Notes: a model not told the origin generated them from the sequence alone. 64,000 nucleotides of DNA from JAEUIE01 sp047602475 (GCA_047602475.1 JASGHE010000006.1:682001-746000); one strand, 5' to 3'; shown: positions 6,912 to 19,990, counted from the first letter of the stretch. Translations and numbers: made by a program.

Positions 6912-8854
6912 TTAATCGCCCATCTTTAGGGGAAAGCCTCGCAAGGGCTTGAACTGAAACCGCACATGCTTATGGCGCACCCATTTGTTGTCGTTGGTTG
7001 GCGGCTCCAGAAGAGGAAGCACGGGATCGGTGATTCCCAAAGCGTCCATTTCCGCTTGCAGTTTGAGGGCCAGGAAAACTGTCTGGGTAAAGGTCCCAAG
7101 CCTAGCTGCGATCTGCCTGTGCTGATATCCCTCCTTCTTTAGTCGGACGATCTCGGGACGGAGTTTTTCGCGTGCTGGCATATCGAACAAATCAACGACC
7201 ACCTGCTTTTGAAGCATATGTCCGAACTTCTGCTGATATGCCTTGCAGGGCAAAAACGTCGTAAGGTCGAGCTTAAAAAAGGCACGCTGAACCGGCTGGC
7301 CGTGCTGCAGGAGTCGGTAGGGCTTCACGTGAATGACTGGAATCCACTTCCGCAGAAGCTGCCCCAGCTCTTGAGATTCTGTCGCCAGCCCCTGAAGCGC
7401 GTCTCGCGCCATCGATCTGATCTCGGTCATGCTCGGCAGCGATGGCGTCTCGGGCAACTCCTGATTCAGGTGCTCGATGACATCCTTGCATAAGGCGATG
7501 TCCGATTCGACATTTGCCAGTTCCGCCTTCAGCGCCTCATTCATGCCCATATCAGCGATGGCACGAACGAGGTTGTCTCGCTGGCGTTTGAGCTTGCTAA
7601 GGCGTGCTTGTTCCTCCTGTAGCCGCTGATTCTGCTGAAGGGCAAACTCCTCGACAGCCTTGGCCAGATCACTTACCAACGCTTTGTCAATATCGGGAAG
7701 CGATGCAATCGCTTCATAGATGGCGTTGATGATCTTGGTCTTGGCTAGTTTCCCATTGATGGCCACAGAGTTCCAGCACAGGTAGTCGCGACAACCTGCA
7801 CAACAAAGATCTGACGTTCGGCCATGTGCCCCGTAGTGGAGCTGTCTACCGCACACTCCGCAGACGAGGTGCTGTCCTGGCCAAACTGTCCTTTTTCTTG
7901 GAACATTGGCCCGGGGATCGATCCCATCCTTTAATGGCCTTTGAAATCGAGCATTCTGACCCTTCAGCCTGGCAATAAGCCTGTCATAGCGTTTCGGCTC
8001 GATGGCTACCAAGTGTGGACAGAATCTTTCTCTCAGCATTTCAGGCGGCGCTTGACAGACTTGCGCCGTCCTGTTTTGTTGATCCGCTTGCTGTAAGTAC
8101 GATTCCGTTGACGAATGCCTTTCAGAATGAGATTCTTCGTGATTCGGGCCACCATTTCTGGTGTCCAGTAATCAAGTTCACACTCTGGGCCAGTTGGTAT
8201 GTGATTGGCGTTAAGCCAATCAGCTACTGAGCCGAAGTTTCCGCCCTCTTCAAGGATTGTCCACCACCGGTCGTAGACTCTCTTGGCCTCTTCCGTTAGT
8301 AAAATGTCGTTCTCATGGCTTTTACCATCCGGTTTAAGGTAGCCATAGATCGGGTGCTGGAACATAAATCCCTGATCAAAGCGATTCGTGTGAGTTCGTT
8401 TGATCCGGCTTGATGTGTCTTAGTTGGAGATCTCATGATGCATCGTGGCAAAGAACGCATGATTCCGCCAACTTGCATCAAACGTGTCAATGTGATCATT
8501 GATTGAGACCAAGCGAGTGTCGTTGTCTTCGGCCAATTCACAGAAATCAACTGCCCTTCCACGCCGGCAGATCCTGCCTAAGTCTTCAACAACTACAGCG
8601 TCGAGTTTTCGGGATTCGAGGTGGGCTTCAAGCTGCACCAATTCCTCGCGATCAAGGTACTCGCCACTGACTTGGCTGGTGATCACGATGTACTCAACGT
8701 TATCACCAAAGAGCTTATGTGCCTCACGTTTGCATAGGGCCACTTGGTCGTTGAGGCTCTCACGATCTTGATTGACTGTGCTGATTCGAGCAACAATCAA
8801 TACTACCCAGCGTCTGCCGTTACGCGGCTTTGAGGGCTTTTCATAAGCATGCAT
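6912..8854 (-). pseudogene. Large serine recombinase (integrase), broken in two places
   Basis: Three consecutive pieces make one large serine recombinase. Piece 1 (8854-8420) is the resolvase catalytic domain (VARISTVNQDRESL, with the catalytic Ser in RIST) and ends at an in-frame TAA. The frame continues past the TAA with DTSSRIKRTHTNRFDQG into piece 2 (recombinase domain, HPIYGY). Near 8048 piece 2 runs out of frame; one added base restores APPEMLRER, the start of piece 3 (8039-6912) with a zinc ribbon (CGVCGRQL, CCAGC), a coiled coil and a basic C-terminus. With a stop and a frameshift it is probably inactive, leaving the neighbouring cassette fixed in place. Confidence 0.85.
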
Positions 8855-9032
8855 ACGTCAATCTCCAGACCAGGCATTCTGATCTAAAGAGAGGGGGCAC
8901 AGTGCCCGGCAGGCAAGCGCAAGATCGCTAATCGACTGCAAAGAACTCATCTGCTATGAAGTCGATCCGCAGCGCAAATGCCAGATGCAGCAAATTCATG
9001 CTGTTTTCGATGTTAGGAAATGTAAAGTGCCT

Positions 9033-9084
9033 AGTACATCACTTCCATGGCACCACCTTCTCATCAATCTTCCGGGTACCTGGC
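9033..9084. repeat. Cassette-flanking repeat A, copy 1
   Basis: A 52-bp sequence beginning AGTACATCACTTCCATGG and containing CACCACCTTCTCATC, repeated with one change at 9892-9943. Each copy lies just after the stop of a small minus-strand gene (9118 and 9946). Confidence 0.9.
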
Positions 9085-9117
9085 CACCTTTATGCGTTAG
9101 TTATGCGCCCCCGACCT

Positions 9118-9675
9118 TCAATGGGCCACGGAAAGACCGCGAACAAGCGGCTTGCGATAATCCGGATCCTTTTCATTCCAGAAGACAAATCCGTTTGGAA
9201 GGTCCACGTTGAAAAAGGATTCGTAGTAAGCGTCTTCATCGAAGGGCTCGCCGTCCTTGCCGAAGATTTTCAGCTTCACGGGTTCGCTGTCCATTTCGAG
9301 GCGGCCCAGATGCAACGCGATTGCGGTGAACGTTTCTTCTTTCACCATCTTTTTTCGCGAGGGCTTTGCACCATACAGTTCGGCAAGAGCCGAAATCAGT
9401 CGATCACTCTCGGTGCCCGAACGCAGAAAGCGAACCCCCAACCGATAAACGTGCTTCTTCACGAGATTCATTTTCGCATTGAAGCCACCTTGGATACCTT
9501 TGACCAGGACAACGTCCATTCCGACGGTCTGTTTCTTATGGGACGCCGTCAGGTGAAAACGATAGTGTTCACCGTCGTCAGTGAAGTCGCTAATGCGGAA
9601 GGTCAGGTCAACAAAGCCGTCCTCGCTATGCTGGTCGAGAATCGGATTGCCTTGGCTATCGGTTTGAATGTCCAT
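9118..9675 (-). CDS. Hypothetical protein (cassette gene 1)
   Basis: A 185-residue soluble protein with a coherent beta-rich composition (GFVDLTFRISDF, HYRFHLTASHKK, VYRLGVRFLR) and no signal peptide or membrane segment. I do not recognise the family. A 267-residue frame on the other strand is treated as a shadow because this frame has the more protein-like composition. It lies between repeat A (9033) and repeat B (9722), the same arrangement as the next gene. Confidence 0.65.
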   Translation of the reverse strand: MDIQTDSQGNPILDQHSEDGFVDLTFRISDFTDDGEHYRFHLTASHKKQTVGMDVVLVKGIQGGFNAKMNLVKKHVYRLGVRFLRSGTESDRLISALAELYGAKPSRKKMVKEETFTAIALHLGRLEMDSEPVKLKIFGKDGEPFDEDAYYESFFNVDLPNGFVFWNEKDPDYRKPLVRGLSVAH

Positions 9676-9721
9676 GGCGACTCAGCAGCTTGTTCGCATA
9701 ACAACCCCGTTCCTTTGCCGA

Positions 9722-9791
9722 ACCATCCGCAAGAAACCCGAAGTCCCGCGCGATTGTAACGTCGGCCCGGTCAAGTGCAACGACTTGTTCG
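9722..9791. repeat. Cassette-flanking repeat B, copy 1
   Basis: About 70 bp containing AAGAAACCCGAAGTCCCGCG and CCCGGTCAAGTGCAACG, about 45 bp upstream of cassette gene 1. It is nearly identical to 10499-10568; the core recurs at 41408-41449. On the minus strand the core reads AACAAGTCGTTGCACTTGAC, reminiscent of one side of integron attC sites. Confidence 0.85.
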
Positions 9792-9891
9792 GCCAGTCAT
9801 GTACCTTGAATCAAGCCGTGCCATGGAAATGTCGTACTCGACTTTTCCGTGGAATCATCAGAGCGATTGCACGTCTAACACGGAAGAGATG

Positions 9892-9943
9892 AGTACATCA
9901 CTTCCATGGCACCACCTTCTCATCAATCTTCCGGGCACCTGGC
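9892..9943. repeat. Cassette-flanking repeat A, copy 2
   Basis: Second copy of the 52-bp repeat at 9033-9084, ending two bases before the stop codon of cassette gene 2. Confidence 0.9.
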
Positions 9944-9945
9944 GG

Positions 9946-10458
9946 TCAGCTTGAGCGTTTTGTTTGTCGGCTCCTTGACAACTTCTTGACTACCTTGTCA
10001 CGGTACTTTTGCCACTCATCGTAGCCCACAAACAAGAGGTTGCCAAGTTGCTTAGCAGACTCGCATATCGGGCGGTTGGCATACTGAGTGACCACGCCTT
10101 CGGGCAACTGACTTTCCTGATCGGGGCTGATTTGTATCAGTACCGGGGAGTCTTCCGAGTCCTCGCCCTGACAGTTGAAGATAACAAAATTGCCTGCACA
10201 CGCTACATCGAAAACGAATTGTATAACCGGCAAACTGATTCCACGAATATTGAAAGCACAACTGGTGAAAGGCTCTTTAGACTTGAGCCCGTCGGCGTTG
10301 AACTCAACATGAACCCCGTCGACAAATTCAACCCGATAGTAGCCAAACTCATCCGGTCCTTTGTGCTTTTGCTTCGAGAGAACCTTTAGGACAGGCGCCG
10401 TCTTCGTAGCGGCAGAATCGCCAGCGGAAAAATGCTGAAGATGCAAGTCGAAACTCAT
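9946..10458 (-). CDS. Hypothetical protein (cassette gene 2)
   Basis: A 170-residue soluble protein starting at the ATG at 10458, with GGAG upstream (GCGGAGATCAACG); the longer open frame upstream runs through repeat B and a MITE and is not coding. Features are beta-rich stretches (FGYYRVEFVDGVHVEFN, NFVIFNCQGEDS) and a basic end (KKLSRSRQTKRSS). Family not recognised; it resembles small immunity-like orphan proteins only in size and composition. Flanked by repeat A downstream and repeat B upstream, as is gene 1. Confidence 0.65.
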   Translation of the reverse strand: MSFDLHLQHFSAGDSAATKTAPVLKVLSKQKHKGPDEFGYYRVEFVDGVHVEFNADGLKSKEPFTSCAFNIRGISLPVIQFVFDVACAGNFVIFNCQGEDSEDSPVLIQISPDQESQLPEGVVTQYANRPICESAKQLGNLLFVGYDEWQKYRDKVVKKLSRSRQTKRSS

Positions 10459-10498
10459 CGTTGATCTCCGCTGTAGAACGATCCCGTCCACTCGCCAG

Positions 10499-10568
10499 AC
10501 CATCCGCAAGAAACCCGAAGTCCCGCGCCATTGTAACGTCGGCCCGGTCAAGTGCAACGGTTTGTTCG
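10499..10568. repeat. Cassette-flanking repeat B, copy 2
   Basis: Near-identical copy of 9722-9791, about 40 bp upstream of cassette gene 2. Confidence 0.85.
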
Positions 10569-10586
10569 CCATCGCCCGCATGTGAC

Positions 10587-10772
10587 ATTTAGCCCCCGGC
10601 TCTTCAAGCCGGGGGACGATCACGCGCAAATAGTAAAGTGCTACCACCCGTAACAAAAGGCAATGCCACGGTGACATGGCATAGTCACAACCGGCGGGCC
10701 TTGTTATTACATCGTGAATCGAAGCCCTTTCCCGCATGATCGACCCCCGGCTTAAAGAGCCGGGGGCTAAAT
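10587..10772. mobile_element. MITE-like element with palindromic ends
   Basis: A 186-bp segment with about 38-bp terminal inverted repeats that differ at about three bases. Each end is itself a hairpin (AGCCCCCGGCTCTT with AAGCCGGGGG). Hairpin ends of this type are seen in IS200/IS605-derived non-autonomous elements. It contains no gene. Confidence 0.75.
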
Positions 10773-10775
10773 AGC

Positions 10776-10868
10776 TCATCTGTTCCCTCCCAACCCAAAT
10801 AACTTCCTCTCCACCGCCCACCGCTTCCACCCCGAGCACGACGAATCAATCCACAACCGCAGTACCTA
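10776..10868 (-). pseudogene. Fragment of the HTH gene found at 12440-13366
   Basis: The minus strand encodes LRLWIDSSCSGWKRWAVERK followed by LFGLG and a stop. This matches the last 30 residues of the protein at 12440 (LRLWIDSSCPSLKRWVVERR). The rest of the gene is absent; the MITE at 10587-10772 lies just beyond the stop and a GTACTC hairpin marks the truncated end. Confidence 0.75.
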
Positions 10869-10870
10869 GG

Positions 10871-10903
10871 ATAGGTCAAACGGTACTCCGCGCCGACCCA
10901 CCT
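10871..10903. repeat. GTACTC hairpin, GGTC/GACC arms
   Basis: An arm GGTC, the core CGGTACTCCG and a closing arm GACCCACC. It is the same unit as 12293-12325 and 39864-39896. Confidence 0.7.
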
Positions 10904-10912
10904 CTACAGGAT

Positions 10913-12205
10913 TCAAAACACAAACCCCGGCAAACACGAGTTACCCACCAACAGATTCTCCCGCCGTATCTCCGCTCCAAGTTCTCGTATCTCATTCACG
11001 CTCCGCACACCGACCAGCCTCATGGAGCGTTCCAACTCGGCACGCAGAATCTCCATCGCCCGCTTCATTCCGGCGTAACCCCCGGCACCCAGCCCTGCCG
11101 CATAAGCACGGCCGATCCCCACCGCCTTCACGCCGTAGGTCAGGGCGATCAAGATATCCTTGCCGTTTCGGACACCGCCTTCCAGGATGAAGTCCATCTT
11201 CGATCCGGCCAGCTTCGGCATCTCTTCAGCGACAATGTGCAACACAGGGGGCACACGGTCTTCCTGCCTCCCGCCATGGTTTGACCAGACGACCACGGAA
11301 GCCCCGGCGTCTTCCGCCCGCTTGGCATCGTCGGCGTGATGCACCCCTTTCACGATCAGCGGCCCGTCGCCCCACGCTTCCTTGATCCAGCCGAGGTCAT
11401 CCCACGTCACCGCCGACGAAGCGAGTTGCGTGCCGATGTCAGCAAAGGGCATCGGGGTGCCCTTATCGTCGATGTGAATGTTGACAAACTCCATCGTGCC
11501 GCCATCGGCCCAATAGCTGGTGAGCCAGGAGAGGTGCGTCAGCATCTGGGGAGCGAGCCTCAGCTTTTCGGAAAGCAACCCAAATCGCTGACCGAGAGGC
11601 ATGCCCTTGAACGATTGCAGCGCCGCCGTCGGCCTCATCTTGGCATGGCCGATTCGGTTGCCTGCGACGGCAGTGTCAATGGTCAGGATCAGCCCGGTGA
11701 ACCCGGCCTTCCTGGCCCGATGAATGCCTCGAAGGGCGACATCCCGCCCGCCACACAGGTAGAGCTGGAACCAGCATTTCCCCTTCGACGCTGTAGCGAC
11801 TTCCTCCATTGGCGTCCCGGTCAGGGTGGAAAGGCCGGCGATGGTTCCGCATTCCCCCGCTACCTGTGCCGCAATCGCCTCCGCCTTGGGCCATATTGAA
11901 CGAAGGCTTCCCACCGGCGAGGCCATCCAGGGTACTTGCAACTCATGCTGGGCCACGGTGGTAGTCAGATCGAGCGAATCGAACTTGAGTGCCCCCCGTG
12001 CGGTGGTCCGTGCCTGCTGAAAGGCCTGCACGTTACCCTTGAGAGTGATCTCGCCATCGGCTGCGCCGCGAAAATACTCCGCCACCACAGGGGGCACCCG
12101 CCGCCTGAACAACCGCCAAAGATCGTCCGTCGTCAACGCCTCCGCCACGCGCCTGGCCCATTTCTTTTCGCTGCGACGGTGAAGATAATTCAGAAGCTGA
12201 TTCAT
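10913..12205 (-). CDS. FMN-dependent alpha-hydroxy-acid dehydrogenase/oxidase
   Basis: A 430-residue flavoenzyme of the lactate/glycolate oxidase family, which oxidises a 2-hydroxy acid to the keto acid. Motifs: PWMASPVGSL near residue 93 (FMN site), ILTIDTAVAGNR (about 192), the substrate and catalytic His region VVWSNHGGRQEDRVP (about 302), and the phosphate-binding end DFILEGGVRNGKD and VGIGRAYAAGLGAGGYAG. The lactate 2-monooxygenase branch is possible from the size. The exact substrate cannot be read. No partner gene adjoins it; GTACTC repeats lie on both sides. Confidence 0.88.
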   Translation of the reverse strand: MNQLLNYLHRRSEKKWARRVAEALTTDDLWRLFRRRVPPVVAEYFRGAADGEITLKGNVQAFQQARTTARGALKFDSLDLTTTVAQHELQVPWMASPVGSLRSIWPKAEAIAAQVAGECGTIAGLSTLTGTPMEEVATASKGKCWFQLYLCGGRDVALRGIHRARKAGFTGLILTIDTAVAGNRIGHAKMRPTAALQSFKGMPLGQRFGLLSEKLRLAPQMLTHLSWLTSYWADGGTMEFVNIHIDDKGTPMPFADIGTQLASSAVTWDDLGWIKEAWGDGPLIVKGVHHADDAKRAEDAGASVVVWSNHGGRQEDRVPPVLHIVAEEMPKLAGSKMDFILEGGVRNGKDILIALTYGVKAVGIGRAYAAGLGAGGYAGMKRAMEILRAELERSMRLVGVRSVNEIRELGAEIRRENLLVGNSCLPGFVF

Positions 12206-12292
12206 GCCGAGATCCGTTCCATGCTGTGCGCCTTTTGGGTAAGAGGTGCTATACGCAATTCTATTGGGTGAAGTGAGGTAGTAGTGAGGTAG

Positions 12293-12325
12293 GGTGGGTC
12301 AAGCGGTACTCCGCGCCGACCCACC
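12293..12325. repeat. GTACTC hairpin, GGTGGGTC/GACCCACC arms
   Basis: GGTGGGTC, core GCGGTACTCCGC, GACCCACC: an 8-bp outer stem and an inner stem closed by the constant loop. Confidence 0.8.
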
Positions 12326-12439
12326 ATAGCGATCACTTATCGTCAAGCCAAAGGTGGGGCTCGCTAGGTTCAGCTAGTGTGCTAATCACAGCGAGGCGCA
12401 CGCTCGACCCACCCTACGGAACTATTGGGAGAAGAGCAC

Positions 12440-13366
12440 TCAAGACTTCCTCTGTCCCAACCCAAACAACCTCCGCTCCACCACCCACCGCTTGAGACTC
12501 GGACACGACGAATCAATCCACAGCCGCAACTCCTTCGCATCCCACAACGACCGCCTCCCGATCTTGTGAGGCAACGGGATCTTCGCACCAGCCAGCAACC
12601 GATACCAGGTTGCTCGTGAGACACCACACAGCCGAGACGCTTCGCCAGCGCCAATCAACTCACGGGGCAGGGCATCCTCTTTCACCACCGACCAGCGCTT
12701 CCGTCGGCGGTTCTTCGAACCTGCGGTGATCAATCGATCCAGGGCGTACTTCACCACTACCTGCCCGATGATCTCCGCTTTCTTCGCCGTCGATCGACTG
12801 ATCATCAGATAATCACCGCGCTGCAACGCCTCCACCTCGACCGGACCCGTGAGCAGATCAGCATGAGCGAGCCCGTTCAACTCCGCCAGTTGCAGCAATT
12901 GAGGGCGGGCGACAAACTCCCGTCCAAAGTCGTGGGCCAGTGACGCATGTATGTCAACGAGCCGCTCTTCATTGATATTCAGTGGCACCTTCAGCAGCGT
13001 CTGCACCCGGTGCTCCAGTATCGGCCAGCCAAACGTGACATCCCGCATGGCCCAGTGGAACCACCAGGCATCGGTGTACTTCGTGTTCATGCGGTGCAGG
13101 AAGCAGTTGAATTCGTCCAAAAGGGCCTTTTCCAGGGCAATTTTGTGCTGCTGAATGTCCGTCGCAGCAATCCCTTCCCGTTCAGCCATCAATCCCAGCG
13201 AGAAGACTCTGGTCTGATCCAGCCCCAGAATCCGCACCGCAATCGCTGTCACCATCGACGTCTGATTCGTCGCCGAAATCAGCGAATTGCAGGCATAATG
13301 CACACAAAACAGAGGGGGTTGTCGTCGTTCAACACACTTCCGCACATCCACAATCCAGGGGTACAT
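12440..13366 (-). CDS. Protein with a C-terminal AlpA/MerR-like HTH
   Basis: A 308-residue protein; the ATG at 13366 is preceded by GAAAGGAGCAGCC. The N-terminal 200 residues are of unknown fold (MYPWIVDVRKCVERR onward). Residues 240-300 are a winged HTH of the excisionase/AlpA type (IGAGEASRLCGVSRATWYRL, then PHKIGRRSLWDAKELRLWI). Such a domain usually binds element ends or promoters. A truncated copy of its last 30 residues lies at 10776, so the gene has been duplicated or mobilised locally. Confidence 0.7.
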   Translation of the reverse strand: MYPWIVDVRKCVERRQPPLFCVHYACNSLISATNQTSMVTAIAVRILGLDQTRVFSLGLMAEREGIAATDIQQHKIALEKALLDEFNCFLHRMNTKYTDAWWFHWAMRDVTFGWPILEHRVQTLLKVPLNINEERLVDIHASLAHDFGREFVARPQLLQLAELNGLAHADLLTGPVEVEALQRGDYLMISRSTAKKAEIIGQVVVKYALDRLITAGSKNRRRKRWSVVKEDALPRELIGAGEASRLCGVSRATWYRLLAGAKIPLPHKIGRRSLWDAKELRLWIDSSCPSLKRWVVERRLFGLGQRKS

Positions 13367-13638
13367 GGCTGCTCCTTTCGCAGTAAAACGCTTCAAAAGG
13401 GCCTTTGGCTAAGCACCCGGCATAATTGGCCACTTACTTAGGGGCCAAAGTCGCATCTTTTGTCGCATGTTTTCCGCACTGTTACGAAAATAGCCGCAAC
13501 ATTTTCCATGACCTAAGTTCTTTAACATCAACTACTTGTAATCTTCATGACCCGTCGAACGGCGAAAACTTTCCCCCGGCACTTGTCGCTTTGCTGGTGG
13601 CGTGTAAAGTAGTTGTCCCGCCGCATTGCGACGGGTTT

Positions 13639-13652
13639 AGTTCTTTGACAAA
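13639..13652 (+). promoter_or_regulatory. boxA-like antitermination signal upstream of 23S
   Basis: GTTCTTTGACAAATTAGGTG resembles the bacterial rRNA boxA (consensus TGCTCTTTAACA). An almost identical sequence lies upstream of the 16S gene at 17210. Confidence 0.6.
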
Positions 13653-13702
13653 TTAGGTGATGCTAGGGCGATGCGATTGACATCGACTCCGGTGCAGTTT
13701 CT

Positions 13703-13940
13703 GAGCCGGGCGGCGTAAGCCCCCGGAGCGTGAAATCAACCGTAGTTTAAGACAATCAGTATCAATCGAATGCGAGCAGCTTGAGAATGAAGAGAAGAGT
13801 GAGGCAAACGTTACCCTACGTCAGCAGCAGCGAGCCGGGCGGCGTAAGCCCCCGGAGCAAAGTTGTTGATGTATACGATAGCACTAACGATTGACTAACT
13901 TTGAGTGATTAGCGAGCCGGTGGGCGTAAGCCCCCGGAGT
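13703..13940 (+). repeat. Three copies of a GC-rich hairpin in the 23S leader
   Basis: Copies at 13703-13728, 13830-13858 and 13912-13940 read GAGCCGGGCGGCGTAAGCCC with a CCGGAG end, with a change in the third. Each folds as CCGGG with CCCGG around a GCGTAAGC core. Two related units lie upstream of 16S at 17131 and 17303, so the repeat may serve in rRNA processing or termination. Confidence 0.7.
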
Positions 13941-13955
13941 GCTGATAACGAGATG

Positions 13956-16782
<2,827 letters not shown>

Positions 16783-16994
16783 ACTCTTGTTCGCGGCGAA
16801 AGCCGCGTAGCTAACAGCCGACAGCTTACAGCTTCAAACCTGTAACAGCTGTCACTGAATAGCACACTTGATCAAGTTGCTCGCAAACGCTTTAGCATCA
16901 CCTTTTTAATACAACGCCGAAAGGCTGGCATCCATTTGTTTGGCTGTCGGCTGTGAGCTGTTAGCTGTCAGCTAATCGCTCTAGGCAACAATAT

Positions 16995-17105
16995 TCCCGG
17001 TGAACATAGTCTGTCGGTACCACCCGTTCCCATCTCGAACACGGCCGTGAAACGACTGACGCCGATGATAGTGGCTACTGCCGCGAAAGTAGGTCATTGC
17101 CGGGA
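16995..17105 (+). rRNA. rrf: 5S ribosomal RNA
   Basis: About 111 nt bounded by the closing stem TCCCGG and CCGGGA. The core CCACCCGTTCCCATCTCGAA and GAAAGTAGGTCATTGC are typical 5S. It lies 212 bp after the 23S gene. Confidence 0.95.
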
Positions 17106-17489
17106 TCCATACACCGCTGAAGTGTCGTACATGCGAGCGGGGGGCGTGAGCCCCCTGAGTTAAATGTGCTACACCCAGCAGTTCTAGCTGACCCTATATA
17201 AGTCAGCTTGTTCTTTGACAATTTGGTGAGAGAGGAGCCAAGGGGAGGCTGTGTTCATCGAGCGATTGATGAACTTGGCTGAACCTTAGTCTTGAGCGTT
17301 CGATGCGAGCGGGGGGCGTCAGCCCCCTGAGTGTATTGAGCGAGCAAGACCCTTAAATAAGTTCAACGAGAATCAGTCGAGTCGGTGAAATCATACAGAT
17401 TGAACGCTAGTTCAAGCTGCTTTAAGCTGAAATGAACGGGGTGTCAGAGCCGGAAGCGTAAGCGACGGGTTGTGATACCACGATCTCCA
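17106..17489 (+). promoter_or_regulatory. Spacer and leader between 5S and 16S
   Basis: No gene. It contains two GC-rich hairpins (17131-17160 and 17303-17333, GCGAGCGGGGGGCG with AGCCCCCTGAG) and a boxA-like TTCTTTGACAATTTGGTGAG at 17211. The separate leader implies that 16S is transcribed or processed independently of 23S-5S. Confidence 0.6.
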
Positions 17490-18993
<1,504 letters not shown>

Positions 18994-19092
18994 CTAAGGA
19001 ATCCTTATTCCACTCTCCGGAGTGGGAAAGATCCCACAGGTACCACAACCTCACTTTGGTACAACCTCTCTCGCCTTATTGATAATAACCAG

Positions 19093-19132
19093 CAACCCCG
19101 CTTCACGTAAGTGAAGCGGGGTTGTTGCGTTT
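19093..19132 (+). terminator. Terminator after 16S
   Basis: CAACCCCGCTTCAC, a 4-base loop and GTGAAGCGGGGTTG form a 14-bp stem followed by TTGCGTTT. Confidence 0.8.
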
Positions 19133-19133
19133 C

Positions 19134-19183
19134 TGCTCCCCTCTCCCCTGGAGGGAGAGGGGCCGGGGGTGAGGGGGGAACCA
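19134..19183. repeat. CCCCTCTCCC hairpin family
   Basis: CTCCCCTCTCCC paired with GGGAGAGGGG, then GGGGGTGAGGGG. Related copies occur near 25030, 27334, 28515, 28701, 34431, 53370 and 53500, always between genes. These look like REP-type intergenic palindromes. Confidence 0.75.
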
Positions 19184-19297
19184 TGCGGAGACTTCACCCA
19201 CCTCACCAAGCAAACGAAATCAAGCACACCAGCAATGGAAATCCACAGAATCACCCAAGCCTGCTATAATGCTCATTGATACCCAGTGGATATCCAC

Positions 19298-19558
19298 ATG
19301 CCTTGCCTCTCCAGGTTCTACGGTATTGCCATCTATATGTATTACCGTGACCACGCTCCACCACATTTTCATGCGATCTATGGAGAGGATGAAGCAGTCT
19401 TTGAGATTGCTAGTGGAAAGATGACAGCCGGCTACCTGCCCAAGCGGGCCATGAAACTGGTGGATGAATGGCTGATCGCTCATCGGGCAGAACTGCAACA
19501 GGATTGGGACTTGGCAGTGAATAGTCAGCCTCTGATTCCCGTTCCCCCTTTGGACTAA
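19298..19558 (+). CDS. DUF4160 protein
   Basis: An 86-residue protein beginning MPCLSRFYGIAIYMYYRDHA and PPHFHAIYGEDEAVFEI, the classic DUF4160 pattern. The ATG at 19298 gives the usual family start; a GTG at 19286 is in frame. DUF4160 genes are very often paired with DUF2442, as here 11 bp downstream, and the pair is suspected to be toxin-antitoxin-like without firm proof. It lies between two copies of the 16S 3' end. Confidence 0.88.
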   Translation: MPCLSRFYGIAIYMYYRDHAPPHFHAIYGEDEAVFEIASGKMTAGYLPKRAMKLVDEWLIAHRAELQQDWDLAVNSQPLIPVPPLD

Positions 19559-19569
19559 GGAAGAAACCG

Positions 19570-19860
19570 ATGTCTATTCTTCGTATCACTGAAATAGAAC
19601 TCCGTGGCCCTCACTCCCTCTGGGTCATGTTCAATAATGGACATCAGTCCGAGATTGATTTGCTGCCTTTGCTCGACGGCCCTATCTTTGCTTCTCTTCT
19701 AACACCCTCCAACTTCGCCCAGGTTCAGCTCGATCCCGAATGTGGAACCATCACCTGGCCCAACGGCGCTGACCTGGCCCCCGAAGCGCTTTATGACCTG
19801 TCGCCGCCCCAAGCCGCGTCAGCGTCAAAGGCGAAACTTCTGATGGGGACTAAGTCGTAA
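19570..19860 (+). CDS. DUF2442 protein with a 16S-derived C-terminus
   Basis: A 96-residue protein with an AAGGAAGAAACCG ribosome site. The first 78 residues follow the DUF2442 pattern (HSLWVMFNNGHQSEIDL, FAQVQLDPECGTITWPNGAD, LAPEALYDL). The last 15 residues (AASASKAKLLMGTKS) and the stop codon are encoded by the duplicated 16S 3' end, where AGTCGTAACAAGG supplies TAA. The native C-terminus appears to have been replaced or extended at the duplication border. Confidence 0.85.
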   Translation: MSILRITEIELRGPHSLWVMFNNGHQSEIDLLPLLDGPIFASLLTPSNFAQVQLDPECGTITWPNGADLAPEALYDLSPPQAASASKAKLLMGTKS

Positions 19861-19987
19861 CAAGGTAACCGTAGGGGAACTTACGGTTGGATCACCTCCT
19901 TTCTGAGGAATCCTTATTCCACTCCTCGGAGTGGGAAAGATCCCACAGTACCTCTTGAACTCCTCTCTCTCGCCTTATTGATATAAC
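19806..19987 (+). repeat. 16S 3' end and flank, copy 2 of the duplication
   Basis: Contains AAGTCGTAACAAGGTAACCG, the anti-Shine-Dalgarno CACCTCCTTTCT and the flank ATTCCACTC up to CTCTCTCGCCTTATTGATAT. Differences from copy 1 are a few substitutions and indels. It is a 3' fragment without the rest of 16S. Confidence 0.9.
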
Positions 19988-19990
19988 ACG

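Larger units (their letters stand above)
13367..13955 (+). promoter_or_regulatory. Leader region of the 23S rRNA gene
   Basis: No credible gene lies here. The region holds a boxA-like sequence and three GC-rich hairpins listed separately, then the 23S start. The -10/-35 promoter cannot be fixed with confidence. Confidence 0.6.

Noticed and set aside
8956..9759. A 267-residue frame on the plus strand opposite cassette gene 1.
   Set aside because: It runs through both repeats A and B and overlaps a minus frame of better composition; treated as a shadow.
10583..10778. The palindromic segment considered as a CRISPR-like array.
   Set aside because: Only two ends in inverted orientation and no regularly spaced direct repeats; no CRISPR array was seen anywhere in the window.
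13703..13940. Three GC-rich hairpins before 23S considered as a CRISPR or tRNA cluster.
   Set aside because: Spacing is irregular (about 130 and 80 bp), and the units fold as simple hairpins without tRNA features.
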